Positions 14,512-22,788 of a stretch of DNA of 32,274 nt are shown piece by piece (the stretch's first letter is position 1; every line of letters begins with the position of its first letter). This stretch comes from Pseudomonadota bacterium (lineage in GTDB: Bacteria; Pseudomonadota; Gammaproteobacteria; Burkholderiales; Burkholderiaceae_C). The position numbers and the translations under genes are program-made. The stretch is taken from contig JAFECX010000172.1 of NCBI GenBank assembly GCA_018241895.1, positions 1 to 32,274 on the forward strand. Reading direction: 5' to 3'. The notes beneath the pieces were generated by a model that was given only the letters and a program-made list of their open reading frames with translations, was not told the DNA's origin and searched no databases.

Positions 14512-15255
14512 TCACTTGTCCTTGCGCGAGAGCAGCGCGAGGAATTCGCGCCGCAGGTTGGCGTCCTTCAGGAACGCGCCGCGCATCACGCTGTTGACCA
14601 TCGCGCTGTCGTTGTCCTTCACGCCGCGCCAGTGCATGCAGAAGTGGTCGGCCTCCATCACGATCGCCAGGCCGTCGGGGCGCACGCGCTGCTGCAGTTC
14701 GTTGGCCAGCATCGTCACCGCCTCCTCCTGGATCTGCGGGCGGCTCATGATCCAGTCGGCAACGCGCGCGTACTTCGACAGGCCGATCAGGTTGCTGTGC
14801 TCGTTGGGCAGGATGCCGATCCACACGCGCCCGAAGATCGGCACCAGGTGATGGCTGCAGGCGCTGCGCACGGTGATCGGCCCGACGATCATCAGCTCGT
14901 TCAGGCGCTCGGCGTTCGGGAACTCGGTCACCGCGGGCATCGCCCGGTAGCGGCCGGCGAAGACCTCGTCGACGTACATCTTGGCCACGCGACGCGCGGT
15001 GTCGTGCGTGTTGTGGTCGTCTTCGGTGTCGATGACGAGCGCGCGCAGCACCTCCTGCATCCTGGCTTGGACCTCGGCCTTGAGCTCGTCGAGCTCGCCT
15101 GCGCGCACGAATTCGCCGATGTGGTCGTTGGCGTGGAAGCGCCGCTCGGCGGCGACGAGCCGCCAGCGGATGCGCTCGCTGGCCGGCAGCGCGGCGAGTT
15201 CGTCCTCGGTGCGCAGCAGTCTGGCGGCGGGCAGCTTGACGGGGGGGCTCGACAT
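14512..15255 (-). CDS. folE: GTP cyclohydrolase I
   Basis: A 247-residue FolE1, which converts GTP to 7,8-dihydroneopterin triphosphate, the first step of tetrahydrofolate synthesis. Zinc ligands C133 and H136 (SACSHHLVP) and C206 (HFCMHWRGVK) are present. Other family segments are YVDEVFAG, NELMIVGPITVRS and IGLSKYARVADW. The ATG at 15255 is the first start that gives family-like sequence; the open frame continues upstream through the hexanucleotide repeat but that part is arginine/glycine-rich and non-coding in character. It is divergent from rsmB and leads the folE-BLUF pair. Confidence 0.92.
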   Translation of the reverse strand: MSSPPVKLPAARLLRTEDELAALPASERIRWRLVAAERRFHANDHIGEFVRAGELDELKAEVQARMQEVLRALVIDTEDDHNTHDTARRVAKMYVDEVFAGRYRAMPAVTEFPNAERLNELMIVGPITVRSACSHHLVPIFGRVWIGILPNEHSNLIGLSKYARVADWIMSRPQIQEEAVTMLANELQQRVRPDGLAIVMEADHFCMHWRGVKDNDSAMVNSVMRGAFLKDANLRREFLALLSRKDK

Positions 15256-15373
15256 GGCGGCGGGCGGCCCGCGGGCCGGAAGGCGTGCGCGTGGCGCGGG
15301 ACCGGGATTGTCCTGCGCCGAGCGCCGCCGTGCTCGCGTGGGCCCTCGGTGCGGCGCGGGGCAGGATTCGGGC

Positions 15374-15416
<43 letters not shown>

Positions 15417-15451
15417 AGGGCCGGGGTGGCACACCACACTAGACTGCCCCG

Positions 15452-16810
15452 ATGTCCGCACCGACCGCGTCGCCCCCGCTGGCCCGGCTGCTCGAGCACA
15501 CGGCCGACGTCGTGCAGGCCGTGCGCGGTGGGCGCTCGCTCGCCGATCTGCTGCCGGCGCTGCCCGCGCCGTTGCGCCCGGGCGTGCAGGCGCTGGCCTT
15601 CGACGTGCTGCGGCGTCTGGGCGCGGCGCTCGAGGTGCGCGCGCGGCTGGCGCCGAAGACGCCGCCGCCGGCCGTCGATGCACTGCTGGTGAGCGCGCTG
15701 GCGCTGCTGTGGCCGCCGGCGCCGGGGCAGGCGGCGCCCTACGCCGAGCACACGCTCGTCGACCAGGCCGTCAGTGCCGCGCGCGCGCGCGTTCCGGCGG
15801 CGGCCGGCTTCGTCAACGCCGTGCTGCGGCGCTTCGTGCGCGAGCGCGACGCCCTGGTGAGCGTCGCATCCCATGCGCCGGTGGCGGCCTGGAATCATCC
15901 GTCGTGGTGGATCGAGAAGCTGCGCCGCGACTGGCCCCAGAGCTGGCAGGCGCTGCTGCGCGCGGCCGCCGAGCGCCCGCCGATGACGCTGCGCGTGAAC
16001 CGCCGCCGTCGCGGCGGGGCGGACTACGTGCGGCACCTGGCCTCGCTCGGCATCGCGGCGCAGTGCCTGTCCGAGCCGGCGCTGCAAGGCCAGGCGGTGG
16101 TGCTCGCCGAGCCGCGGCCGGTGCCGCAACTGCCCGGATTCGCCGACGGGGAGGTGTCGGTGCAGGACGCGGCGGCGCAGCGCGCCGCACCGCTGCTGCT
16201 CGGCCTCGGGGCCGGCACCGGCGCGCCCGCGCTGCGCCCGGGTGCGCGCGTGCTCGACGCCTGTGCCGCTCCCGGCGGCAAGACGGCGCACCTGCTCGAG
16301 TGCGCCGAGCTCGACCTGTGGGCGCTCGACGTCGACGCGCGGCGCCTGGCGCGCGTGCGCGACAACCTCGAGCGCCTGCGGCTGAAGGCGACGCTGAAGG
16401 TCGGCGACGCACGCCAGCCCTCGGCGTGGTGGGACGGCCGGCCGTTCGACGCCATCCTCCTCGACGCACCCTGCAGCGCCAGCGGCATCTCGCGCCGCCA
16501 CCCCGACGTGCGCTGGCTGCGCCGCGCCGACGACGTGCACCGCCTGGCGCAGTTGCAGTCGCAGCTGCTCGAGGCGCTGTGGCCGTTGCTGGCGCCGGGC
16601 GGACGCCTGCTCTACGCCACATGCTCGATCTTCCGCGACGAGGGTCAGCACCGCGTCGACGCGTTTTTGCAACGCCTCGGCGCCGGTGCCGCCCGCAGCG
16701 ACCCGCGCGCGCCGGGGCACCTGCTGCCCCTGGCCGACAATTCCGCCGCGGGAGTGCGCGCAGAGCCGCTGCCGGACGGCTTCTTCTACGCACTGATCGA
16801 AAAGACCTGA
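15452..16810 (+). CDS. rsmB: 16S rRNA (cytosine-967-C5)-methyltransferase RsmB
   Basis: A 452-residue RNA methyltransferase. The N-terminal third (about residues 5-150) is the NusB-like RNA-binding domain. The Rossmann methyltransferase follows, with the SAM motif DACAAPGGKT at about 269, LDAPCSASG with C341 (motif IV), and YATCSIF with the nucleophile C391 (motif VI). It methylates C967 in the 30S head. A TAGACT at 15440-15445 could serve as a -10, which would place the start site almost on the ATG. The gene leads rsmB-DUF4390-ntrY-ntrX, an arrangement common in Burkholderiales, though fmt, usually just upstream, is replaced here by divergent folE. Confidence 0.92.
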   Translation: MSAPTASPPLARLLEHTADVVQAVRGGRSLADLLPALPAPLRPGVQALAFDVLRRLGAALEVRARLAPKTPPPAVDALLVSALALLWPPAPGQAAPYAEHTLVDQAVSAARARVPAAAGFVNAVLRRFVRERDALVSVASHAPVAAWNHPSWWIEKLRRDWPQSWQALLRAAAERPPMTLRVNRRRRGGADYVRHLASLGIAAQCLSEPALQGQAVVLAEPRPVPQLPGFADGEVSVQDAAAQRAAPLLLGLGAGTGAPALRPGARVLDACAAPGGKTAHLLECAELDLWALDVDARRLARVRDNLERLRLKATLKVGDARQPSAWWDGRPFDAILLDAPCSASGISRRHPDVRWLRRADDVHRLAQLQSQLLEALWPLLAPGGRLLYATCSIFRDEGQHRVDAFLQRLGAGAARSDPRAPGHLLPLADNSAAGVRAEPLPDGFFYALIEKT

Positions 16811-16822
16811 CCCCGCGTCTCG

Positions 16823-17416
16823 ATGCCCTCGATGCAAGCACTGCCGCTCCACCGTCGCACACCGCTGGAGCGGGTGGTGCGTCCGCTGCTGGCACTGTGG
16901 CTGTGTGCGCTCGCGCTCGTGGCGCAGGCGCAGGGGGTCGAGCTCGCGTCGCTGCAGGTGGTGCGTGCCGACAGCGCACTGGAGCTCGAGTTCTCGGCGC
17001 GCATCACGCTGCCCAGGGCGGTCGCGGAGGCGCTCATGCGCGGCGTGCCGGTGTACTTCGTCGCCGAGGCGACCTTGCTGCGCAGTCGCTGGTACTGGCG
17101 CGACGAACGCGTGGCGCGCGTCAGGCGCTCGTGGCGCGTGGCGTATCAGCCGCTCACGGGCAGCTGGCGCGTGGGCCTCGGCGGGCTGAACCAGAGCTAT
17201 GCCACGCTGGCCGAAGCGCTGGCCGCGGCGTCGAGCAGCAGCGGCTGGAAGCTGGCCGACCTCGCCGCGCTGGGCGGCGACAAGGGCTACTACGTCGAGT
17301 TCGAATACCGGCTCGACACCTCGCAGCTGCCGGGGCCGATGCAGTTCGGCCTGGGCGGCCCGGGCGGACCGGGCGAGTGGACGGTGGGCGTCGAGCGCGT
17401 GCTGCGCCTGGAATGA
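16823..17416 (+). CDS. DUF4390 domain-containing exported protein
   Basis: A 197-residue protein with an N-terminal hydrophobic signal (VRPLLALWLCALALVAQAQG) and a DUF4390 body. Family-like segments are LELEFSARITLPRAVAEAL, GVPVYFVAEATLLRSRWYW and YYVEFEYRLDTSQLPGPMQ. The function is unknown. In betaproteobacteria it regularly lies between rsmB and ntrY, as here, 12 bases after rsmB and 39 before ntrY, which suggests a role linked to the NtrY periplasmic sensor. The start may also be the ATG at 16832. After the stop, ATGA opens only three codons. Confidence 0.85.
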   Translation: MPSMQALPLHRRTPLERVVRPLLALWLCALALVAQAQGVELASLQVVRADSALELEFSARITLPRAVAEALMRGVPVYFVAEATLLRSRWYWRDERVARVRRSWRVAYQPLTGSWRVGLGGLNQSYATLAEALAAASSSSGWKLADLAALGGDKGYYVEFEYRLDTSQLPGPMQFGLGGPGGPGEWTVGVERVLRLE

Positions 17417-17455
17417 CGGCGTAGCAGCGGTGTCCGAGGACGCGCACGGCAAACC

Positions 17456-19753
17456 ATGACCAAGGCGGCGCGCTGGGGCTGGATCGTGGCCGCGGTGGCG
17501 GCCATCGGCGTCGTGCTGGTGCTCGCCTTCGTTCTCGGCCTGGCGGCACCGGGCGGCGGCGTCTACGAGCGCCACTTCACGTGGCTGTTCTGGATCGACG
17601 CCGCGGTGGCGCTGCTGCTGCTGGCGGTGCTCGTCTTCGTCGCGCTGCGCCTGGCGACGCGGCTGCGCCGCGGCAAGTTCGGCAGCCGGCTGCTGATCAA
17701 GCTGGCCGGCATCTTCGCGCTCGTCGGCGTGCTGCCCGGGCTGGTGATCTACACCGTGAGCTACCAGTTCGCCGCGCGCAGCATCGAGGCCTGGTTCGAC
17801 GTGCGCGTCGCCGGTGCGCTCGACGCCGGACTGGCGCTGGGCAAGGACACGCTCGAGACGCTGGCCTCCGATCTCGCCGCCAAGACCCGGCTGGCCGCCG
17901 AGCAACTGGGGGACTCGAGCGCGGCGACGCTGCCGCTGACGCTCGAGCGGCTGCGCGAGCAGCTCGGCGCGCGCGAGGTCACGCTGCTCGAGGCCGGCGG
18001 GCAGCCGCTGCTCGTGGCCGGCGGCCGTGCCGATGCCGGCGCGCCCGGGCGCCCGGGCCCGACCCTGCTGCGCCAGGCACGCGCCGGCGGCGTCGCCACC
18101 CAGGTCGACGGACTGGACGAGGAGTCGCTCGTGCCCGGCGGCGCCGGTGCGCGGCTGCTGGCCCTGGCGCGCGTGCCCAGCAGCCGCATCGCGCTGGCCG
18201 GCGGCGAGGAACGCCTGCTGATGGTGGTGCTGCCGATCGCGCGGCCGCTGGCCGCCAACGCGCTGGCCGTGCAGTCGGCCTACAGCGAATACCAGCAGCG
18301 TGCGCTGGCGCAAGGCAGCCTGCGCCGCATGTACATCGGCACGCTGACGCTGGCGCTGCTGCTGGCCGTCTTCACCGCCGTGCTGCTGGCGATCGTGCTC
18401 GGCACCCAGCTGGCGCGCCCGCTGCTCGTCCTCGCCGAAGGGGTGCGCCGGGTCGCGGCCGGCGACTACTCGGCGCCGCCGGTGTTTCGCTCGGGCGACG
18501 AGCTCGGCGGCCTGACGCGCAGCTTCGCCGACATGACCGCGCAGGTGGCCGACGCGCGCGCGCAGGTGCAGCGCGGCATGCAGCAGCTCGAAGGGGCGCG
18601 CACGCGGCTGCAGACCATCCTCGACACGCTGAGCGCGGGCGTCGTCGTCTTCGACCGCGAGGGCCGCATCGACGTCGTCAACCCCGGCGCCACGCGCATC
18701 CTGCAGCGCCCGCTGGCCGCCTGGCGCGGCCGCCAGCTGAGCGAGTTGCCCGATCTGGGCGAGTTCGCACAGGCCGTGGAGCAGCGCTTCGAGCTGCTCG
18801 CGACCAGCCCCGAAGCGGGCGAGCGCGACCACTGGCAGGACAGCTTCGAGCTCGCGCGCAACGACGGTGCCACGCTCACGCTGCTGGTGCGCGGCGCCAC
18901 CCTGCCGGGCGAGGCGCGGCTGATGGTGTTCGACGACATCACCGAAGTGGTCTCGGCGCAGCGCTCGGTGGCCTGGTCCGAGGTGGCACGGCGCCTGGCG
19001 CACGAGATCCGCAACCCGCTCACGCCGATCCAGCTGTCGGCCGAGCGGCTGCAGCACAAGTTGGACCACAAGCTCGAGGGCGCCGACCAGGCGCTGCTCA
19101 GGCGCTCGGTGGCGACCATCGTCGCCCAGGTCGCGGCGATGCAGGCGCTGGTGAGCGAGTTTCGCGACTATGCCCGGCTGCCGGCGGCCCGCATGAGCGA
19201 CGTCGATCTGAACGCCCTTGCCGCCGAGGTGCTCGCGCTGTACGGCCAGGCGCAGGACAACGGGCTGCTCGCCGCCGCGCTCGAGCCCGCGCTGCCGCGC
19301 ATCCTGGGCGATGCGACGCAGTTGCGGCAGGTGATCCACAACCTGGTGCAAAACGCGCTCGACGCCGTGGCCGACCGCCCCGACGGCCTGGTCGAGCTCA
19401 TCACCTCCAGCGCGCGCGGCGAGCACGGCGAGCTGCGCGCGGTGCGCCTGACCGTCATCGACAACGGCCCGGGCTTTGCCGACAAGGTGCTCAAGCGCGC
19501 GTTCGAGCCGTACGTGACCACCAAGCCCAGGGGCACCGGGCTGGGCCTGGCGGTGGTCAAGAAGATCGCCGACGAGCACGGCGCGCGCGTGAGCACCGCC
19601 AACCTGCGCGTCGGGGATGCCACCGATGCGCCGGTGACCGGCGCGCGCGTTTCGCTATCATTTTCGAAGTTTTCCGCCTGCCGCGACATCCGTGCCGGGG
19701 GCGGCGGCGAAGACAATGCCGCAGCGGCAGCCGCAAAGCCGCCGCTGCGCTGA
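17456..19753 (+). CDS. ntrY: NtrY-like membrane sensor histidine kinase
   Basis: A 765-residue kinase. Three transmembrane segments lie in the first 100 residues, then a periplasmic region to about 285, a fourth segment (about 294-317), HAMP (about 318-370), PAS (about 383-495), HisKA with H516 (RRLAHEIRNPLTPIQ) and a HATPase domain with HNLVQNALDA, DNGPGFADK and GTGLGLAVVKK. It would autophosphorylate H516 and pass phosphate to the downstream NtrX-like regulator. NtrYX systems respond to nitrogen status or redox state. The protein runs about 28 residues beyond the last kinase strand (RVSLSFSK), and this tail is low-complexity with Ala and Gly runs. The DNA encoding the junction is AT-richer than its surroundings and holds a promoter-like pair. 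Confidence 0.9.
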   Translation: MTKAARWGWIVAAVAAIGVVLVLAFVLGLAAPGGGVYERHFTWLFWIDAAVALLLLAVLVFVALRLATRLRRGKFGSRLLIKLAGIFALVGVLPGLVIYTVSYQFAARSIEAWFDVRVAGALDAGLALGKDTLETLASDLAAKTRLAAEQLGDSSAATLPLTLERLREQLGAREVTLLEAGGQPLLVAGGRADAGAPGRPGPTLLRQARAGGVATQVDGLDEESLVPGGAGARLLALARVPSSRIALAGGEERLLMVVLPIARPLAANALAVQSAYSEYQQRALAQGSLRRMYIGTLTLALLLAVFTAVLLAIVLGTQLARPLLVLAEGVRRVAAGDYSAPPVFRSGDELGGLTRSFADMTAQVADARAQVQRGMQQLEGARTRLQTILDTLSAGVVVFDREGRIDVVNPGATRILQRPLAAWRGRQLSELPDLGEFAQAVEQRFELLATSPEAGERDHWQDSFELARNDGATLTLLVRGATLPGEARLMVFDDITEVVSAQRSVAWSEVARRLAHEIRNPLTPIQLSAERLQHKLDHKLEGADQALLRRSVATIVAQVAAMQALVSEFRDYARLPAARMSDVDLNALAAEVLALYGQAQDNGLLAAALEPALPRILGDATQLRQVIHNLVQNALDAVADRPDGLVELITSSARGEHGELRAVRLTVIDNGPGFADKVLKRAFEPYVTTKPRGTGLGLAVVKKIADEHGARVSTANLRVGDATDAPVTGARVSLSFSKFSACRDIRAGGGGEDNAAAAAAKPPLR
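19634..19661 (+). promoter_or_regulatory. Candidate promoter for the ntrX-like gene inside the ntrY 3' end
   Basis: GTGACC at 19634-19639 and TATCAT at 19656-19661 are separated by 16 bases, in an unusually AT-rich patch for this window (19650-19677). Transcription from it would give a leader of about 100 bases before the ATG at 19771. By-eye match only. Confidence 0.35.
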
Positions 19754-19770
19754 GCGGCAACAAGGCCCGA

Positions 19771-20442
19771 ATGGCAACGATCCTCGTAGTCGACGATGAG
19801 CTGGGCATCCGCGCCTTGCTGTCGGAAATCCTCAGCGACGAGGGCCACACGGTCGAGCTGGCCGAGAACGCGGCGCAGGCGCGCGAGGTGCGCGAGGCAC
19901 TGCGGCCCGATCTCGTGCTGCTCGACATCTGGATGCCCGATGTCGACGGCGTCACGCTGCTCAAGGAATGGGGCGCCGGCGGCCAGCTCACGATGCCGGT
20001 GATCATGATGAGCGGCCACGGCACCATCGACACCGCGGTCGAGGCGACCAAGTACGGCGCCAGCGCCTTCCTCGAAAAGCCCATCACGCTGCAGAAGCTC
20101 CTGCGCGCGGTCGACCAGGCGCTCGTGCGGCCGGCGCCGCGCCAGGCGGGCGCGAGCGCCGGCGGGCGCGTCGAACCGCGGCTCGACGCCGAGGCGTCGC
20201 TGCTCCTCGCGCCGTCGACGGTGCCCGACGGCCCGCTGGCCGAGCAGAGCTTCGACCTCGACCGCCCGCTGCGCGAGGCGCGCGACGCGTTCGAGAAGAG
20301 CTACTTCGAGTTTCACCTCGCCAAGGAAGGCGGCTCGATGACGCGCGTGGCCGAGAAGACCGGGCTCGAGCGCACGCACCTGTACCGCAAGCTCAAGCAG
20401 CTCGGCGTCGACCTCACGCGCAACAAGCGCGGCATGGCCTGA
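19771..20442 (+). CDS. ntrX: NtrX-like response regulator: receiver plus Fis-type DNA-binding domain, no AAA+ domain
   Basis: A 223-residue response regulator. The receiver domain (1-120) has the acid pocket D8-D9-E10, phosphoacceptor D52 (VLLDIWMPDVDG) and K103 (FLEKPI). A linker follows and then a C-terminal Fis-type helix-turn-helix (about 175-218: FEFHLAKEGGSMTRVAEKTG, ERTHLYRKLKQLG). Classical NtrX has a sigma-54-activating AAA+ domain of about 240 residues between these; it is absent, without a frameshift or stop. The layout is therefore that of RegA/PrrA-type regulators, so sigma-54 activation is unlikely. It starts 17 bases after ntrY, its probable kinase, and a strong GC hairpin follows the stop. 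Confidence 0.88.
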   Translation: MATILVVDDELGIRALLSEILSDEGHTVELAENAAQAREVREALRPDLVLLDIWMPDVDGVTLLKEWGAGGQLTMPVIMMSGHGTIDTAVEATKYGASAFLEKPITLQKLLRAVDQALVRPAPRQAGASAGGRVEPRLDAEASLLLAPSTVPDGPLAEQSFDLDRPLREARDAFEKSYFEFHLAKEGGSMTRVAEKTGLERTHLYRKLKQLGVDLTRNKRGMA

Positions 20443-20453
20443 GCGTCGGTGCC

Positions 20454-20476
20454 GCGCGCGCCCTTGGGGCGCGCGC
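20454..20476 (+). terminator. Candidate terminator after the ntrX-like gene
   Basis: A perfect ten-pair stem, GCGCGCGCCC at 20454-20463 and GGGCGCGCGC at 20467-20476, with a TTG loop, 11 bases after the stop. It is followed by ATCGTCTGG rather than a T run. Confidence 0.55.
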
Positions 20477-20514
20477 ATCGTCTGGTCCGCGCGCATGCGT
20501 CGTCATGCGCCGGC

Positions 20515-20520
20515 TATACT
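20515..20520 (+). promoter_or_regulatory. -10 element of the tRNA-Phe promoter
   Basis: TATACT, about 35 bases before the mature tRNA start. It is followed by a C/G-rich discriminator (CCCCCGCC), typical of stringently controlled stable RNA promoters. No convincing -35 hexamer is at the matching distance. Confidence 0.6.
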
Positions 20521-20554
20521 CCCCCGCCTCGCCGCCGCGCCTGCAGCGGCCCGG

Positions 20555-20630
<76 letters not shown>

Positions 20631-20809
20631 CCATTCATCGGCCGCGCACCGCTGCGCCTGGCTGACCAGGGCATGAGGCCGGCACCAGGCTTGCCGCCGC
20701 CGTGCGGCACATCGGGACGGCGCCCTGGCGCCTCGGAGCGGCCGCGCGGGGTTCGCACCGCGCATGACGCGCAGCAAGTGCGCGGCGCAGCAGAGGCCGC
20801 GGGCGAGGC

Positions 20810-21742
20810 TCAGGACTTCGACGGGTCGTGGTCGCGCGCGGTGCGGCGGCGCGACGGCGATCGTCCCGCGGCCAACACCGGCGACGCGTCCTGCAGTGCC
20901 GCGCGCAACGCGGCCAGATCGTCGGCGAGCGCGCGCGCGTCGGCCTCGGCCCGGGACAGGCGCTGCAGCGCCAGCGTGGCGCTGCCGGCCGGCGCTGGCG
21001 CGCTGCGCACTGGCGGCCCGGGCGCTTCGTCGACCTTGACGTCGAAGGCGATGCGGTCGCTGCGGTGCCAGGTTGCGAAGATCTCGACGGCGCGACCGTC
21101 GGCGTCCACCGTGTCGCCTTCGAGCAGCAGCAGCGGCAGGCCGGCCGGTGCGTGCAGCAGGCCGGCGATCGGCTCCTGCGCCGCGACGGCGCGGATCTGG
21201 CGCTGGCCGCCCGCGATGCACACGCCGGCGCGCGATTCGAGCATCTCGTGCAGCGAGCGATTTTGCAGCGCCGCGCGCGGCAGATGCGGCGCGAAAGCGA
21301 GCGGGACCCAGGTCCGGATCAGCGCGACCGGCCTGCGGTCGACCGAGCGCAGCCGCTCCAGATAGAGCGCCCGCACGCCAAGCACCTCACGCAGCGACGC
21401 CGGCACGGCGCGGATCGTGTGATCGAGCACGCGGGTCTGGACGCGCGTGCCCAGCGCGCGCATCTGCGCCGACAGTCCCGCCACCCAGCGCACGTTGCGG
21501 TGCAGTTCGGCAACGCCGGCGGCCACCACGGTGCCACGGCCCTGCGACTTGACGACGAGCGCATCGCGCTCCAGCGTCGCCAACGCCTGCCGGACCACCG
21601 AACGCGAAACGCCAAAGGTCTCGCACAGTCGCGCCTCGCTGGGCAGCAACTCGCCCGGCCGCAGCGCACCGTCAGTGATCTGTCGGCGCAGCGTGTCGCT
21701 GATGCGCGCATGGTGCGGCGCCGCCCGATCGCGCGCGCCCAC
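20810..21742 (-). CDS. GntR-family (HutC/UTRA) transcriptional regulator of the threonate cassette
   Basis: A 310-residue regulator. The N-terminal winged helix (about residues 14-78) has ISDTLRRQITDGALRPGELLPSE, FGVSRSVVRQALATLE and a wing GRGTVV. A UTRA ligand-binding domain follows (about 95-240: RVLDHTIRAVPASLREVLGV, YLERLRSVDRRPVALIRTWVP, LLEGDTVDADGRAVEIFATWH). The last 60 residues are an Ala/Arg/Asp-rich extension, likely helical. No ATG fits; GTG at 21742 gives the full helix-turn-helix and lies 20 bases after the pdxA2-like stop. It probably represses the upstream transporter-kinase-dehydrogenase genes with a C4 sugar acid or its phosphate as inducer, which is inference from operon membership. 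Confidence 0.85.
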   Translation of the reverse strand: MGARDRAAPHHARISDTLRRQITDGALRPGELLPSEARLCETFGVSRSVVRQALATLERDALVVKSQGRGTVVAAGVAELHRNVRWVAGLSAQMRALGTRVQTRVLDHTIRAVPASLREVLGVRALYLERLRSVDRRPVALIRTWVPLAFAPHLPRAALQNRSLHEMLESRAGVCIAGGQRQIRAVAAQEPIAGLLHAPAGLPLLLLEGDTVDADGRAVEIFATWHRSDRIAFDVKVDEAPGPPVRSAPAPAGSATLALQRLSRAEADARALADDLAALRAALQDASPVLAAGRSPSRRRTARDHDPSKS

Positions 21743-21762
21743 CGTGGCGGCCCCGCGTGCTC

Positions 21763-22788
21763 TCAGCCGATCCGCGCCGTCTTCCAGACCTCCGCCCAGC
21801 CGGGGGCCAGCGCCGCAGCGCGCTCGGCCGCGAGTACGAGGCTGGCCTCGCGCGCGATGCCGCGGCCGGCGATGTCGAACGCGGTGCCGTGGTCGACCGA
21901 GACGCGCACCACCGGCAGCCCGGCGGTGATGTTGACGCCGTCGTCGCCGTAGACGGCCTTGAACGGCGCATGGCCCTGGTCGTGGTAACAGCAGATCACC
22001 ATGTTCCACTTGCCGCGCACCGCGGCCGGGATCACCGCGTCGCCGGGCAGCGGGCCGTAGGCATTGATGCCGCGCGCGCGCGCCGCTTCGACTGCGGGCG
22101 CCAGGATGTCGGCGTCCTCGTTGCCGAACAGGCGGTTCTCGCCCGCGTGCGGGTTCAACCCGGCGACCGCGATCGGCTCGTCGGGCCGCCCGAGCGCGCG
22201 GCAGAACGCCGCCACGAGATCGAGCACCTGCCGCACGCGCTGCGGCGTGATGTCCTCGATCGCACGGCGCATCGAGACGTGCGTCGTCAGGTGGAAGAAA
22301 TACAGATCGCCGGCCGACAGGACCAGCGAATAGTTCTGCACACCGAACTGTTCGGCCAGCAGTTCGGTGTGCCCGGGATACGGATGGCCGCCCAGGTGCA
22401 TCGCGGCCTTGTTCAGCGGTGCCGTGACGATGCCGTCGATCGCGCGCTGGCGCGCCAGCTCGCACGCGCGAACGACGAAGCGATACGAGCCGTCGCCGGC
22501 GTCGGCGTCGATCTGCCCGATCGGCACGTGCGCGAGCGACGGCCCGGTCTGGATGACCTCGATCGTGTGCGGATCGTTGCGCGCGGCGCGCGGCTCGTCG
22601 ATCACGCGCACGGCTTCGGGCGGCAGGCCGGCAATCCTTGCGCCGGCGCGCACGGCGTCGGCGTCCCCGATCACGACCGGCACGCATCGCGTGCGCAGCG
22701 CCGGGTGGTTCAGCAGGGTCTTCGCGGTGATCTCGGGGCCGATGCCGGCGACGTCGCCCAGCGTCACGCCCAGGACGGGCAGGCTCAT
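21763..22788 (-). CDS. pdxA2: PdxA2-type 4-phosphate dehydrogenase (D-threonate/D-erythronate 4-phosphate)
   Basis: A 341-residue member of the PdxA family, which oxidises and decarboxylates 4-phosphorylated C4 acids with NAD. Family segments are LGVTLGDVAGIGPEI, GIVTAPLNKAAMHLGG, GHTELLAEQFG, FFHLTTHVSMRRA, NPHAGENRLFG, CCYHDQGHAPFK and SVDHGTAFDIAG. The metal-binding histidines lie in GHTE, TTHV and HDQGH. True PdxA acts in vitamin B6 synthesis; here the gene overlaps a DUF1537 kinase by four bases (ATGA) and shares an operon with a permease and a GntR regulator, so PdxA2 is more likely. PdxA2 converts D-threonate (or erythronate) 4-phosphate to dihydroxyacetone phosphate and CO2. The start is the ATG at 22788; the open frame upstream is out of character. 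Confidence 0.85.
   Translation of the reverse strand: MSLPVLGVTLGDVAGIGPEITAKTLLNHPALRTRCVPVVIGDADAVRAGARIAGLPPEAVRVIDEPRAARNDPHTIEVIQTGPSLAHVPIGQIDADAGDGSYRFVVRACELARQRAIDGIVTAPLNKAAMHLGGHPYPGHTELLAEQFGVQNYSLVLSAGDLYFFHLTTHVSMRRAIEDITPQRVRQVLDLVAAFCRALGRPDEPIAVAGLNPHAGENRLFGNEDADILAPAVEAARARGINAYGPLPGDAVIPAAVRGKWNMVICCYHDQGHAPFKAVYGDDGVNITAGLPVVRVSVDHGTAFDIAGRGIAREASLVLAAERAAALAPGWAEVWKTARIG

Noticed and set aside
20631..20809. Gene between tRNA-Phe and gntR
   Set aside because: No frame with family-like sequence; only GC-driven open frames. I see nothing in this 179-base stretch.
21763..22788. True PdxA of vitamin B6 synthesis
   Set aside because: The family motifs fit, but the operon with a DUF1537 kinase, KdgT-type permease and GntR regulator points to PdxA2.
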